Assembly: GCA_020718205.1 (NCBI GenBank)
Contig: DYSN01000031.1
Span: 1-33,728 of the forward strand
Reading direction: 5' to 3'
Source of the DNA: Draconibacterium orientale
GTDB taxonomy: Bacteria; Bacteroidota; Bacteroidia; Bacteroidales; UBA12170
DNA length: 33,728 bases
The stretch's first letter is position 1; the number at the start of each line of letters is the position of its first letter. Below, piece after piece: positions 8,071 to 16,653 of the stretch. Both the position numbers and the translations under genes were made by a program. The notes under the pieces were generated by a model. It made no database searches and was not told the DNA's origin. It saw nothing but the letters and a program-made list of their open reading frames with translations.

Positions 8071-10743
8071 TTATTGAATCAACATTCTTTCGGTGGAAAA
8101 ACTACCTTCTGTGCCGGTTATTTTTACCAAATATATGCCTTTCTCCCACGATGTTCCATCGATGGTGAAATTTTTGGTGGCGGATTCGGTTACTTGCGAA
8201 TAAATCAACTGACCCGAAACACTAAAAATCTCTATTTTCTCAATCCCCGCGCTGTTAAGCTCTAACGAAAACATCCCTGTTGAAGGATTGGGCAGAAGAG
8301 TGAAAACAGGTTTGTTTTCCAGAAACTGAGCGCCCAGACAAGCATCAATGGTCAGGGTCATGGCATCGGTGGCGGTTTGAGTTCCCTGAGCTTCAATGGT
8401 TAGAGTGGCTGTTCCAGTAGCAATGTCGTTGGTACCAGGTGTATACGATGAAGCAGGGCTGGTTGCATCGCTAAAAACTCCATCGCCCGAAGTTGTCCAT
8501 TGTAAACCGGTATAGTTCATGGCAAAGGCATTGAGGGAGGCTGTTTCGTCTTTGCAGATGATTTGGTCGGGACCGGCGTTGACCAAGGTAATAGCCATCA
8601 CAGGAACTTCGATATAATCTACCCAGGCTTTATCCGATCCGCCAATGGTATTGGAATCTTTGGTATAGGTCCACCTGAACTGGTGATTCCCGGCAGAAAT
8701 GGGGAACTCAACTTTAGCCCAGTCGGCTTGTCCGCTCCAGCTGTCGCGTACCGCTCCATCCACATAAAATTTCAGGAAATCGTATCCATCTTCCGATGAT
8801 ACTTTTCTGTAGAAGCTAAAAACTCCGGCCAGACAATCATTCACTGTTAATGTCATGGTCGAAGACTGGCTATCGCCAATATTGCCCGATGCGGCCGAAT
8901 TATCTCCATCCCAGCTGACATTATTATCGATTACCCAGGGTTGATTTCCGCTCATGGCAAAATCATCGCCAAATTCGCCTTCTTCAAAGCTAATGGCTTC
9001 GGAGGGAAGCAATACGAAATTCACAATATGATTGGTTTCGCTGATGATTTGCTCGCTGATGAGATAAGAGTAACCTGGTTTTGAAACCATGAAATTATAG
9101 GTACCATAACTTACTTCGTCCATGTTGTAATATCCTTCGGCATTGGTGTAGGCAGGCAATAATGGAGTATTTTGAATAGTTATTTCTGCCCCTTCAATAT
9201 TCAACCCGGTTGAGCCATCGAGTACGCTCCCAAAAACTGGTCCGAATGGAGCCTTTTCTAAATAAACATCCAAATAGGTGGCCTCATCGTTTACAATTTC
9301 CACATCGGAAAAAGTCTGGGGAATATAGCCATAGGCTGAAAATGTAGCAGTTTTTGTTCCTGACATGAGGAGTCGGTAATAGGCACCAAATTCCGCATCA
9401 CTCTTATAGGGGTCGCGGGGACTGTTCAAACCATCTATTCCAGCTATTTCAATTTGCGCAACCACAGGTTCGCTGGTGGCTGCATCGTAAACATGTCCAC
9501 GGAGAGTTTGACGATTTACGCGGTTTAACAGCAACATGGCAGCTGGAATGTTATCACTAACTATGGCAGGAACCTGTGGCGATGGAGGAATAAATTCCTG
9601 GCCCAATTCCACGGTGAATGCAAAAACGCCATGTTTTCCATAAGCCCAGTCGTCGGTAGTTCCCGATGAACTGTATAAATCGTTTGCCTGTTCGGGATAA
9701 TAATGTCCGGAACCAATAATTTTGGGGATGCTCATGGCCATTTGGGTTCCCAATTCCACCAGAGCAGTATTATCTGGAGCTAAGCAGTCCTGGGCATAGC
9801 CATAGGGCCAAAGAACCAGCTCACTATAACTGTGGTAGGAAATTCCTGTGGTGAAATGATGTGAAGCCAGTAAATCTCTCATCGCCTGATTTTCGGGCTC
9901 TGAAAATGGAGCTGTTCCCCGATAAGTTTCAGCAGTCTGATCGCCCGACGAACCATCGCCTCCCCACTCCCATCCATAGTTTCTGTTGGGGTCAACGCCA
10001 TCGTAGCTTCCGCTGTTATAGTTGAAAAACCCGTTTCCATCGCCATCTGCAGCATTTTTGCGCCAGTTGGTATTGAGCTGATCCAGAACCACTTCGTGTC
10101 CATCGGGATTCACAATGGGAACAATATAGATTTCTGTTCCATTAATCATATCGGTTATCTCATCATCCACTCCATAATTTCCGGTTAAATGACTGATGAT
10201 TCCGCAAACCACTTCGGTGGAAATGGGTTCACGCGCGTGGTGAGCTCCCATATAATACACAGCAGGCTCATCTTCCGATTCGTTCACATTGTCCGAAATT
10301 TTGAGAAGCCAAATGTCGTGCTGATAGTCCTCATAACCATTCACACCATTGGCAAAGGCTATTTTCCCGTAGCTGTCGCCAATATCGGTCAAGGTACAAA
10401 GCTCAGGATAATCTGTTGCTATTTGCTGCAAAAACTCCACCACCTCATCGTAGGTTTGATAGCCTGCAATATCTTTTTGAGCAGAAAGATTGATTTTGTT
10501 TTGCTCGTGGGCCTGAGTGATTGTTAGCGAAAATCCCTTGTTGGCAAGGCTTTGATACTGGTCAGGGCTCACAAAAAAATCGACAAATTCGCCCGGTCTC
10601 TGAGCGGTAATCTCGTATTTGGCAACCTTAATGATATCCATTTGCGCTGCTGTTGGGGAAACTAATTTAACCACCATTTCACTTTGAGCCAACAGGGCTC
10701 CGGAAAAAAGGGTCAGAAAAACGAATAAAAAAATATTCTTCAT
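8071..10743 (-). CDS. M14 zinc carboxypeptidase with T9SS sorting domain
   Basis: Secreted metallocarboxypeptidase of 890 residues that should remove C-terminal residues from peptides outside the cell. Signal peptide 1-20 (MKNIFLFVFLTLFSGALLAQ). The peptidase M14 domain (about 90-400) shows the zinc ligands HARE (His169, Glu172) and SYHSYSEL (His304). Substrate-binding NWRKN (Arg228) and DPNRNYGW (Asn253, Arg254) are present, as is the catalytic Glu379 in TVELGQ. After it come two carboxypeptidase-regulatory-like beta-sandwich domains (about 410-490 and 500-590), a jelly-roll-like domain (about 595-720), a PKD-like segment with DQIICKDETASL (about 725-805) and a type A sorting domain (about 812-890). 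The ATG at 10741-10743 was preferred to a reading frame 37 codons longer because it begins the signal peptide. Single gene, probably nutritional. Confidence 0.93.
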   Translation of the reverse strand: MKNIFLFVFLTLFSGALLAQSEMVVKLVSPTAAQMDIIKVAKYEITAQRPGEFVDFFVSPDQYQSLANKGFSLTITQAHEQNKINLSAQKDIAGYQTYDEVVEFLQQIATDYPELCTLTDIGDSYGKIAFANGVNGYEDYQHDIWLLKISDNVNESEDEPAVYYMGAHHAREPISTEVVCGIISHLTGNYGVDDEITDMINGTEIYIVPIVNPDGHEVVLDQLNTNWRKNAADGDGNGFFNYNSGSYDGVDPNRNYGWEWGGDGSSGDQTAETYRGTAPFSEPENQAMRDLLASHHFTTGISYHSYSELVLWPYGYAQDCLAPDNTALVELGTQMAMSIPKIIGSGHYYPEQANDLYSSSGTTDDWAYGKHGVFAFTVELGQEFIPPSPQVPAIVSDNIPAAMLLLNRVNRQTLRGHVYDAATSEPVVAQIEIAGIDGLNSPRDPYKSDAEFGAYYRLLMSGTKTATFSAYGYIPQTFSDVEIVNDEATYLDVYLEKAPFGPVFGSVLDGSTGLNIEGAEITIQNTPLLPAYTNAEGYYNMDEVSYGTYNFMVSKPGYSYLISEQIISETNHIVNFVLLPSEAISFEEGEFGDDFAMSGNQPWVIDNNVSWDGDNSAASGNIGDSQSSTMTLTVNDCLAGVFSFYRKVSSEDGYDFLKFYVDGAVRDSWSGQADWAKVEFPISAGNHQFRWTYTKDSNTIGGSDKAWVDYIEVPVMAITLVNAGPDQIICKDETASLNAFAMNYTGLQWTTSGDGVFSDATSPASSYTPGTNDIATGTATLTIEAQGTQTATDAMTLTIDACLGAQFLENKPVFTLLPNPSTGMFSLELNSAGIEKIEIFSVSGQLIYSQVTESATKNFTIDGTSWEKGIYLVKITGTEGSFSTERMLIQ

Positions 10744-10819
10744 GTTTTGGGTTTTTAAGAAAACTGACTGTGTTATTGTATTTTCCTCACAAAGGTATTG
10801 ATATTTTGTTTGTTGATGA

Positions 10820-10848
10820 TTGGAACCCTCTGCTTTTTCGTACTTTCG
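10820..10848 (+). promoter_or_regulatory. Candidate promoter of rsmA with almost no leader
   Basis: TACTTTCG at 10841-10848 matches seven of eight bases of the -7 box TAnnTTTG. TTG at 10820-10822 is 18 bp upstream. The ATG of rsmA begins at 10853, only four bases after the box, so transcription would start at or next to the start codon. Confidence 0.5.
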
Positions 10849-10852
10849 CCCC

Positions 10853-11620
10853 ATGAATTACGTAAAACCCAAAAAACGACTGGGGCAGCATTTTTTGAAC
10901 GATCAAAATATTGCTGCAAATATAGTGGAAGCTATACATCCCGACACTCAACATCTATTGGAAATTGGCCCGGGGACAGGCGTTTTAACCGATATTATTT
11001 TAACCAAAAATTTTCCGGATTTTAAAATCATTGAGATTGATGAAGAATCGGTGGATTTTCTGAATTTTAAATATCCCCAACTCAAAAATCAATTGATAAA
11101 AGGCGATTTTCTGCGGCTTAAATTCGACGATATTTTCCCTGGCAAATTCAGTATTATTGGCAATTTCCCCTACAATATCAGCTCCCAGATTCTTTTTAGA
11201 GTTTGGGACGAACGCCACAGAGTGGATGAAGTGGTGGGTATGTTTCAAAAGGAAGTGGCCGAACGTGTGGCTGCAAAACCAGGTTCGAAAGTCTACGGAA
11301 TTCTGAGTGTTCTGCTCCAGGCATTCTACGATATTGAATATCTGTTCACAGTGCCCGAACATGTTTTTATTCCACCTCCAAAAGTAAAATCGGGGGTCAT
11401 CAGACTCAAACGTAACAATACCATCCAGCTGGAAGTGGATGAGCTATTGTTTAAAAATGTGATTAAAACCGCCTTCAACCAACGCCGGAAAACACTGTCC
11501 AATTCACTGAAAAGTATGGGGTTTAAGGAACATACCGCCGAGCTTTCGCATTTGGCTTCCAAGCGACCTGAGCAATTATCGGTGAGTGAGTTTGTCGAAA
11601 TTACCCGATTGCTGAAATAA
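10853..11620 (+). CDS. rsmA: 16S rRNA (adenine-1518,1519-N6) dimethyltransferase
   Basis: RsmA (KsgA) dimethylates two adjacent adenines in the 3' hairpin of 16S rRNA during late 30S assembly, using S-adenosylmethionine; its loss gives kasugamycin resistance. The 255 residues match the family. The N-terminus KKRLGQHFLND (7-17) is diagnostic. SAM motif I is LEIGPGTG (36-43). Motif IV is NFPYNIS (104-110), with Phe where many enzymes have Leu. FIPPPKVKSGVIRL (172-185) and FNQRRKTLSNSL (208-219) are the conserved C-terminal blocks. The ATG at 10853 is the natural start; an 11-codon upstream extension would run through the candidate promoter. It is divergent from the peptidase gene and convergent with the beta-barrel gene. 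Confidence 0.97.
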   Translation: MNYVKPKKRLGQHFLNDQNIAANIVEAIHPDTQHLLEIGPGTGVLTDIILTKNFPDFKIIEIDEESVDFLNFKYPQLKNQLIKGDFLRLKFDDIFPGKFSIIGNFPYNISSQILFRVWDERHRVDEVVGMFQKEVAERVAAKPGSKVYGILSVLLQAFYDIEYLFTVPEHVFIPPPKVKSGVIRLKRNNTIQLEVDELLFKNVIKTAFNQRRKTLSNSLKSMGFKEHTAELSHLASKRPEQLSVSEFVEITRLLK

Positions 11621-11662
11621 TTCAAGTCTTATTTCGCTAAAGAAGCCTGTAATGCGTTGCTT

Positions 11663-13384
11663 TTAGAAGGCAAAATGAACGCCGCCCATAAATCCAATAC
11701 TTTGCACCGGATAGTTATACCATAACTGATATTCATCGGAAAAAATATTGGTGGCTTTTACAAAGAAGCCCAAATTGGGGGTGAGATGATAGTTTACATG
11801 CAGGCTAAAATCCATAAAGGGTTCCACCACTTTTTCTCCCTGATATAGGTTGTACATTTTCGACTGACCCAGCAATAATCCAGTGACATTCAGGTTCTCC
11901 AGAATGTAATAACCCACTTTGAACTGATACAACAACGAGGGTTTTTGCCAGGCGCGGGTGGCTGTATCCATGATAAACGATTGATATTTACCCGATAAAT
12001 CAATATTCCATCGGTCCGTTTTAAAAGAAGCTTCGGCACCCACTCCCCATTGCTGACCTCCGTCATAAATCACCATAAAACTATTGTCGAACCGGCTGTT
12101 GGTATCGGTGACAAACATGGGTAACTGGTCGATGGAGCTCATTTCGCCGTAGATATGATAGTCGATATAATTGGCTACGTGGCCTTTGGCACCCAATTGC
12201 AGGTGATATTTTGTATTGGTATATTTCAACGGAAACACAGGACTCACAAAGCCATTCTCACTGCTCAGACTGCTGAAACTATTGTTTTTAAATCCCCCGT
12301 CGGCAAGTGCATAGATTTGCAATTGCTCGTCGAGTAATGCCATATCGGCCTTTACTACAGGAGCCAATCCCACTGCAGAATTGCTATCTAAGGCCAACCC
12401 CAGATTAATGCCAACCATCAGATTAAAATCCCCTTGATTGAGTCTGAAATATGGAGCAAATTCATAGAGCCCGTGAAAATACCCGGCGGTACTATCAACG
12501 GTTGGAAATAGACCTGAATAGTTGAAATTGGTTTGGTAGGTTTGGGTATTTATTTTAATGCCAATGGCTTGCTTTTCCACATCGAACCATTCAACAGCCG
12601 ATTGATAGTGGCCATTCAAATCAAACAGTTGCTCCGTTGACCCATAATCATCGCGAAAATAATCGTAATTGACTCCAAGCCGCCAATCGTGGTTTTTAGT
12701 GCTCCCCGCATTTTGAATTTCAGCTTCTATTCCGGCCAACTGATATACCTGCCCAATATCGCTTTTTAATCTCTCGCCCGATTGCAACAATTCTGCCGGA
12801 TAATCTTCGGGCAAAAATCCATAATAATGAATCGCATTTCTTTTATAATGACCTGATAATGAAACCTTATAATGAGTAAAAAGATGCTTCGACCAAATGG
12901 TTGCATTGGTAAAGGCATAACCCGGATAAGCCATTTCACTCAATCCGCCATTGCCTGAGAAATGCCTGACATGTAAGCCCAATTGGGTTTTTTTACTCCA
13001 TTGTTTATTGATGAAAGCTTCTCCATACAAGGTATTATACATCCCATAGCCTCCGGTTATATAGTTTTGCGCATAAGAAATATCTTTCCGATCGATGAAT
13101 TTGGCGGCAGTGAGTTTTTCTACTGAAAAATTGGTTTCGTAAAGCCGGGGCTGAGTAATATATTCAATGGGCAGTTTTTGAGTTTTTGCCGAATCGATTT
13201 GCGGATTGAATTGAAGTCGCAGAGCCTTTTTTAAGGTTGGATTGAAGGGAGCTATCACCATGACTTCTTCGTTGGTTTCCAACTCCTTCACCTGAGCCTG
13301 AGTTTGAGTAGAGAAAAGCAGAATCCCCAAGGCTACCACTGCAATTCTTGTAAATTCGCATATATTCTTTTTAATATCTGACAT
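11663..13384 (-). CDS. Outer-membrane beta-barrel protein without plug domain
   Basis: Predicted outer-membrane protein of 573 residues. A signal peptide (MSDIKKN to STQTQAQ, about 1-31) is followed by a short periplasmic stretch (VKELETNEEVMVIAPFNPTL). The rest is a series of alternating aromatic beta-strands typical of TonB-dependent receptor barrels, ending in the outer-membrane C-terminal Phe (GGVHFAF). No plug domain is visible, and the length is too short for a full receptor. Relatives are often labelled TonB-dependent receptor. The start could be the ATG at 13382-13384, used here, or one at 13418-13420 that overlaps the upstream gene by 17 bases; the first gives a better signal peptide. 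It lies 19 bp after the TPR gene, so the two are probably one transcript and may act as periplasmic and outer-membrane partners. Substrate unknown. Confidence 0.75.
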   Translation of the reverse strand: MSDIKKNICEFTRIAVVALGILLFSTQTQAQVKELETNEEVMVIAPFNPTLKKALRLQFNPQIDSAKTQKLPIEYITQPRLYETNFSVEKLTAAKFIDRKDISYAQNYITGGYGMYNTLYGEAFINKQWSKKTQLGLHVRHFSGNGGLSEMAYPGYAFTNATIWSKHLFTHYKVSLSGHYKRNAIHYYGFLPEDYPAELLQSGERLKSDIGQVYQLAGIEAEIQNAGSTKNHDWRLGVNYDYFRDDYGSTEQLFDLNGHYQSAVEWFDVEKQAIGIKINTQTYQTNFNYSGLFPTVDSTAGYFHGLYEFAPYFRLNQGDFNLMVGINLGLALDSNSAVGLAPVVKADMALLDEQLQIYALADGGFKNNSFSSLSSENGFVSPVFPLKYTNTKYHLQLGAKGHVANYIDYHIYGEMSSIDQLPMFVTDTNSRFDNSFMVIYDGGQQWGVGAEASFKTDRWNIDLSGKYQSFIMDTATRAWQKPSLLYQFKVGYYILENLNVTGLLLGQSKMYNLYQGEKVVEPFMDFSLHVNYHLTPNLGFFVKATNIFSDEYQLWYNYPVQSIGFMGGVHFAF

Positions 13385-13403
13385 GGTTCTTCGGTTTTTT
13401 GGA

Positions 13404-16400
13404 TTAATGGTTCTGTTCATCGAGAAAAACAGTATCGTTTACCGTTTTATTCTGTTGCTTGATTTCGGCTTCTTCATCCTCGTCGAGTATTTTCTTTTTC
13501 TGCAAAGCCAGATTTACCAAAACAGGGTCTTCCTGGTTATCGATGATGCTTTGCAGGGTTTGACGCGCCTGGAAAGTATTTCCATATTGAACATAAATAT
13601 CCGACAGAAGTATAAACCCTTTGGTCACCCAGAAATCGTAGGAGCCAAACTCATTAATGAGTTCAAAAACAATCTTTTCCGATTCTTTAAAATTCCTGTC
13701 TTCATATTTTAAATGAGCCATTTGATATTTGGCTTCGGCAGCGGGCTCGCCGCTGAGCAGGTTCGAAACTATGCCATACTCTCTCTGGGCAAGCATTTGG
13801 TCGCCGGTTTCTAAGGCTGCCCTTGCCAAATACAAATGCGCCTTTTCTATGCCCGATTCGCTGCCGGCAGGCGACGAAAGCATTCGTTTGGCAGTTTGTA
13901 TAACCTGCGGAAAACTCTGCAGCTGATAATAACACTCCAACTGTCCTTCCATACTTTCAATCAATCCGGCATCTCCTGATGCAATTTCGGCAAGCTCATT
14001 ATAATAATCCAATGCCCTGGTATAATTCAGATTCGCTCTTTGAATCCTGGCCGATTTCATCAAAGACGTTTCGCGGAAAGCATTTTCCGATTTTTCGAGT
14101 ACATACTCGTAATCGGCTAATGCCTGAGCGGGTTGATTGGTTTTATAATAGCATTCACCCCGGTAAAAATGAGCCTGAATATTGAAAGCCCCCTGGGGGA
14201 ATTGGTCTAAATAGCTGCCAAATCCCGAAATTGCTGCCACACAGTCGCCATTCATGTAAACATTTTCTGTGGCCATATAACTGATAGAATCCTGAGCATT
14301 ATTGCTCACATTGGCAAATGGAATATTTTTTACGTACACAAAAAAATCATCCGCTGCATTGGATTCCACATAGATATTCCTGATGCTCACCAATGCTTCT
14401 TTCGATTCTTTGGTTCCTGCATAGCTTTCGACTACCCGTTTCAGCTCTTTCAGCGCTTCCTGTTTTTGGTCGGTATTATAATAGGCCAACCCTATTTTTA
14501 GAAGGGCCTGACGCACAAACGGACTGTGGGGGTAATCGTTTACGAGCTTTTGAAAAGTGGTGATGGCGGGCATATTTTTCTCAAAAATGAGATAGGTGGT
14601 TCCCAGTTCATACAATCCATCGTCGGCCAAATCCGATCCGGGAAATCGCGGGTAAAATGCTTCCAATTCCAGTGTCTTTTGTTCCAAATCGCCCTGTCCG
14701 CCATGCGACAATGCCTTTTGATACATGGCATAGTCGGCGTTGGAATCGTTGAGCCGAAGAGCCTGCGCATAGAAACCGGCCGCTTTGGAAAAATCTTTCA
14801 TCAGGTAATAGCAATCGCCTGTGCGAAGATAGGCATCGGAAAGCAACCCTGGAACTTTGCCTTCCTGAATAACTTTTCCAAACCACTCAATGGCCTGAGG
14901 ATAATCATTGAGAGCATAATAGGCAAAGGCGATATTATAGGGAATTCTGACCGATTCGCTCAATTGCTTCACCTTATAGGCCGTGTTTAATTCTTTCCAA
15001 AGAACAATGCTTTGGTCATAAGCCTTCATCTGATAATGGCAATCGGCAAGCCAGTATTTGGCCTGAAGCTGAAGCAGGGCATCGTTGGGCAATTTCATCG
15101 ATTTTTCGAACAGGTTGCCGGCTTCGGTAAAACGACTTTCGCCATAGAGTTCTATCCCCCTGTGGAAAGCAATAAGCTGATAGGCTTTATTAAGCTCTGG
15201 AGTACGGTCATCAATATTTTCAAGGGCTACCAAAGCCCCTTTATAGTTTTTGGAAGATAGAAACAAATTGACCAGATAGGTATAGGCTTCGTTTTTGCGC
15301 TTGCTTTGCGGATAGGCTTCCAGATAGGCATTGATGGCCGAAATGGCCCGGTTATAGGGGTCGTTGCTGAGTTCGTAGGATATTTTGGCAAAATTAAACA
15401 AAGCATCTTCTCTCACTTCCTGATTCACGTCTAACTGATAGGCCGCATAAAAAGCCTTCCCCGCAAACTCCTTCTGATCGGTTTTTAAGTAGCAGGTTCC
15501 TAAATTATAAAGGGCATATTGCGACAGGGTGTCCTGCTTATTCCCAACCTTCTCGAAATACTTGATGGCTTCCGAATCGTGTCCGGCTTTCATATGCGCA
15601 AAGGCCAACTGATAATAATCGGATTTTTGATATCCCCCCTGACTGTTGGCCCGGTAAAATTCGAGATATTCAATGGATTCGCTGAATCTGCCCAATTTAA
15701 AGTAAGCATCGCCGATAACCTTTGCAATTTCGTTTTTTCTGGGGCCCTGTGCCTGTTTAAATAATGCCGGCCCTATTTCGAGTAATTTGTCATAATCCTT
15801 TTCCTGATAGTAAATCTGAGTAATATAATAGGGAACAATGGGTTTAAAAACCGGATCGGACTGCAAGGCCTGAAAGCCTTTCATGGCCGATGGAAAGTTT
15901 TTCTCATCGTAGTTGATGTGGGCATAGTAGTATGTAGCGGATGGGGAATAAGTTGTGTTTGAGTCCTTCAATTTGTAGAAAAGTCCCTTGGCTTCTTTGG
16001 TTTTTCCCTGCATAAACTGACTGTAGCCATATTTAAAGAAATAGGCATTCCGGTCGTCGTTGCTCAACAGGCTTGCATCTGCCTGCGCATAGATCTGGGC
16101 GGCATCCTTGAATTTTGAATGACTAAAATAATGATTTCCAAGAGTGTAGCGAAGCTCCGAAATCCGACTAAATGAGGGATATTTTGATTCAAAATTCGCT
16201 GCTTTCTCAGCCGCATCCATCTCGTCTAGCCTAAGCGAAATTATGGCTTTAAAATATTCTGTTTCAGTCATTTGGCTTTCGCTGAGCTCTTTTTCGTTCA
16301 GTTGATCCAAGAGCTTTTGGGCAGCCAGAAACCTGTTATCATCCATAAGCTGTTGCACCAACAAAAGATTGGTACCATATTCCTGCCCCGAAACCGGGCT

Positions 16401-16475
16401 TTGAGCCCGAAGAATCCCCGGAAATGTGATGGTCAGAAATAGTGTTAAAAAGCTAATAAACAATCGTTTTTGCAT
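13404..16475 (-). CDS. Large periplasmic TPR-repeat protein
   Basis: Exported scaffold protein of 1023 residues. Signal peptide about 1-25 (MQKRLFISFLTLFLTITFPGILRAQ). Nearly all the remainder is tetratricopeptide repeats, helix-turn-helix units of about 34 residues. Examples are YYAHINYDEKNFPSAMKGFQ, DAYLRTGDCYYLMKDFSKAA and GLAYYNTDQKQEALKELKRV. I estimate more than fifteen units, without a precise count. The tail (about 990-1023) is acidic and low in complexity (DEDEEAEIKQQNK). Such arrays bind peptides or assemble complexes, so a role with the barrel protein encoded 19 bp downstream is likely. There is no enzyme motif and no sorting domain, so it probably stays in the periplasm. The specific function is not recognised. 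Confidence 0.85.
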   Translation of the reverse strand: MQKRLFISFLTLFLTITFPGILRAQSPVSGQEYGTNLLLVQQLMDDNRFLAAQKLLDQLNEKELSESQMTETEYFKAIISLRLDEMDAAEKAANFESKYPSFSRISELRYTLGNHYFSHSKFKDAAQIYAQADASLLSNDDRNAYFFKYGYSQFMQGKTKEAKGLFYKLKDSNTTYSPSATYYYAHINYDEKNFPSAMKGFQALQSDPVFKPIVPYYITQIYYQEKDYDKLLEIGPALFKQAQGPRKNEIAKVIGDAYFKLGRFSESIEYLEFYRANSQGGYQKSDYYQLAFAHMKAGHDSEAIKYFEKVGNKQDTLSQYALYNLGTCYLKTDQKEFAGKAFYAAYQLDVNQEVREDALFNFAKISYELSNDPYNRAISAINAYLEAYPQSKRKNEAYTYLVNLFLSSKNYKGALVALENIDDRTPELNKAYQLIAFHRGIELYGESRFTEAGNLFEKSMKLPNDALLQLQAKYWLADCHYQMKAYDQSIVLWKELNTAYKVKQLSESVRIPYNIAFAYYALNDYPQAIEWFGKVIQEGKVPGLLSDAYLRTGDCYYLMKDFSKAAGFYAQALRLNDSNADYAMYQKALSHGGQGDLEQKTLELEAFYPRFPGSDLADDGLYELGTTYLIFEKNMPAITTFQKLVNDYPHSPFVRQALLKIGLAYYNTDQKQEALKELKRVVESYAGTKESKEALVSIRNIYVESNAADDFFVYVKNIPFANVSNNAQDSISYMATENVYMNGDCVAAISGFGSYLDQFPQGAFNIQAHFYRGECYYKTNQPAQALADYEYVLEKSENAFRETSLMKSARIQRANLNYTRALDYYNELAEIASGDAGLIESMEGQLECYYQLQSFPQVIQTAKRMLSSPAGSESGIEKAHLYLARAALETGDQMLAQREYGIVSNLLSGEPAAEAKYQMAHLKYEDRNFKESEKIVFELINEFGSYDFWVTKGFILLSDIYVQYGNTFQARQTLQSIIDNQEDPVLVNLALQKKKILDEDEEAEIKQQNKTVNDTVFLDEQNH

Positions 16476-16600
16476 GGTCTTTTATTTGATTATGCTAAAA
16501 TATCAACAATAAAACGAATGATTTTATCATGTGTTTTTAAATGATAACATCATTTTGTTGATAAACGAAAACGCCGGATTTATAGTGCAGCAATGATAAA

Positions 16601-16635
16601 AAAAAGAGCTGCACCAGCATGGCACAGCTCTTTTT
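16601..16635. terminator. Bidirectional terminator hairpin
   Basis: Outer stem AAAAAGAGCTG (16601-16611) pairs with CAGCTCTTTTT (16625-16635). An inner CCA/TGG stem sits around a GCA loop behind a symmetric mismatch. It lies 18 bp past the stop of the minus-strand T9SS gene at 16654, and minus-strand RNA ends in U-tract. It closes the two-gene unit 21019-16654. Confidence 0.85.
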
Positions 16636-16653
16636 ATGTTTTAACATAGTGGA

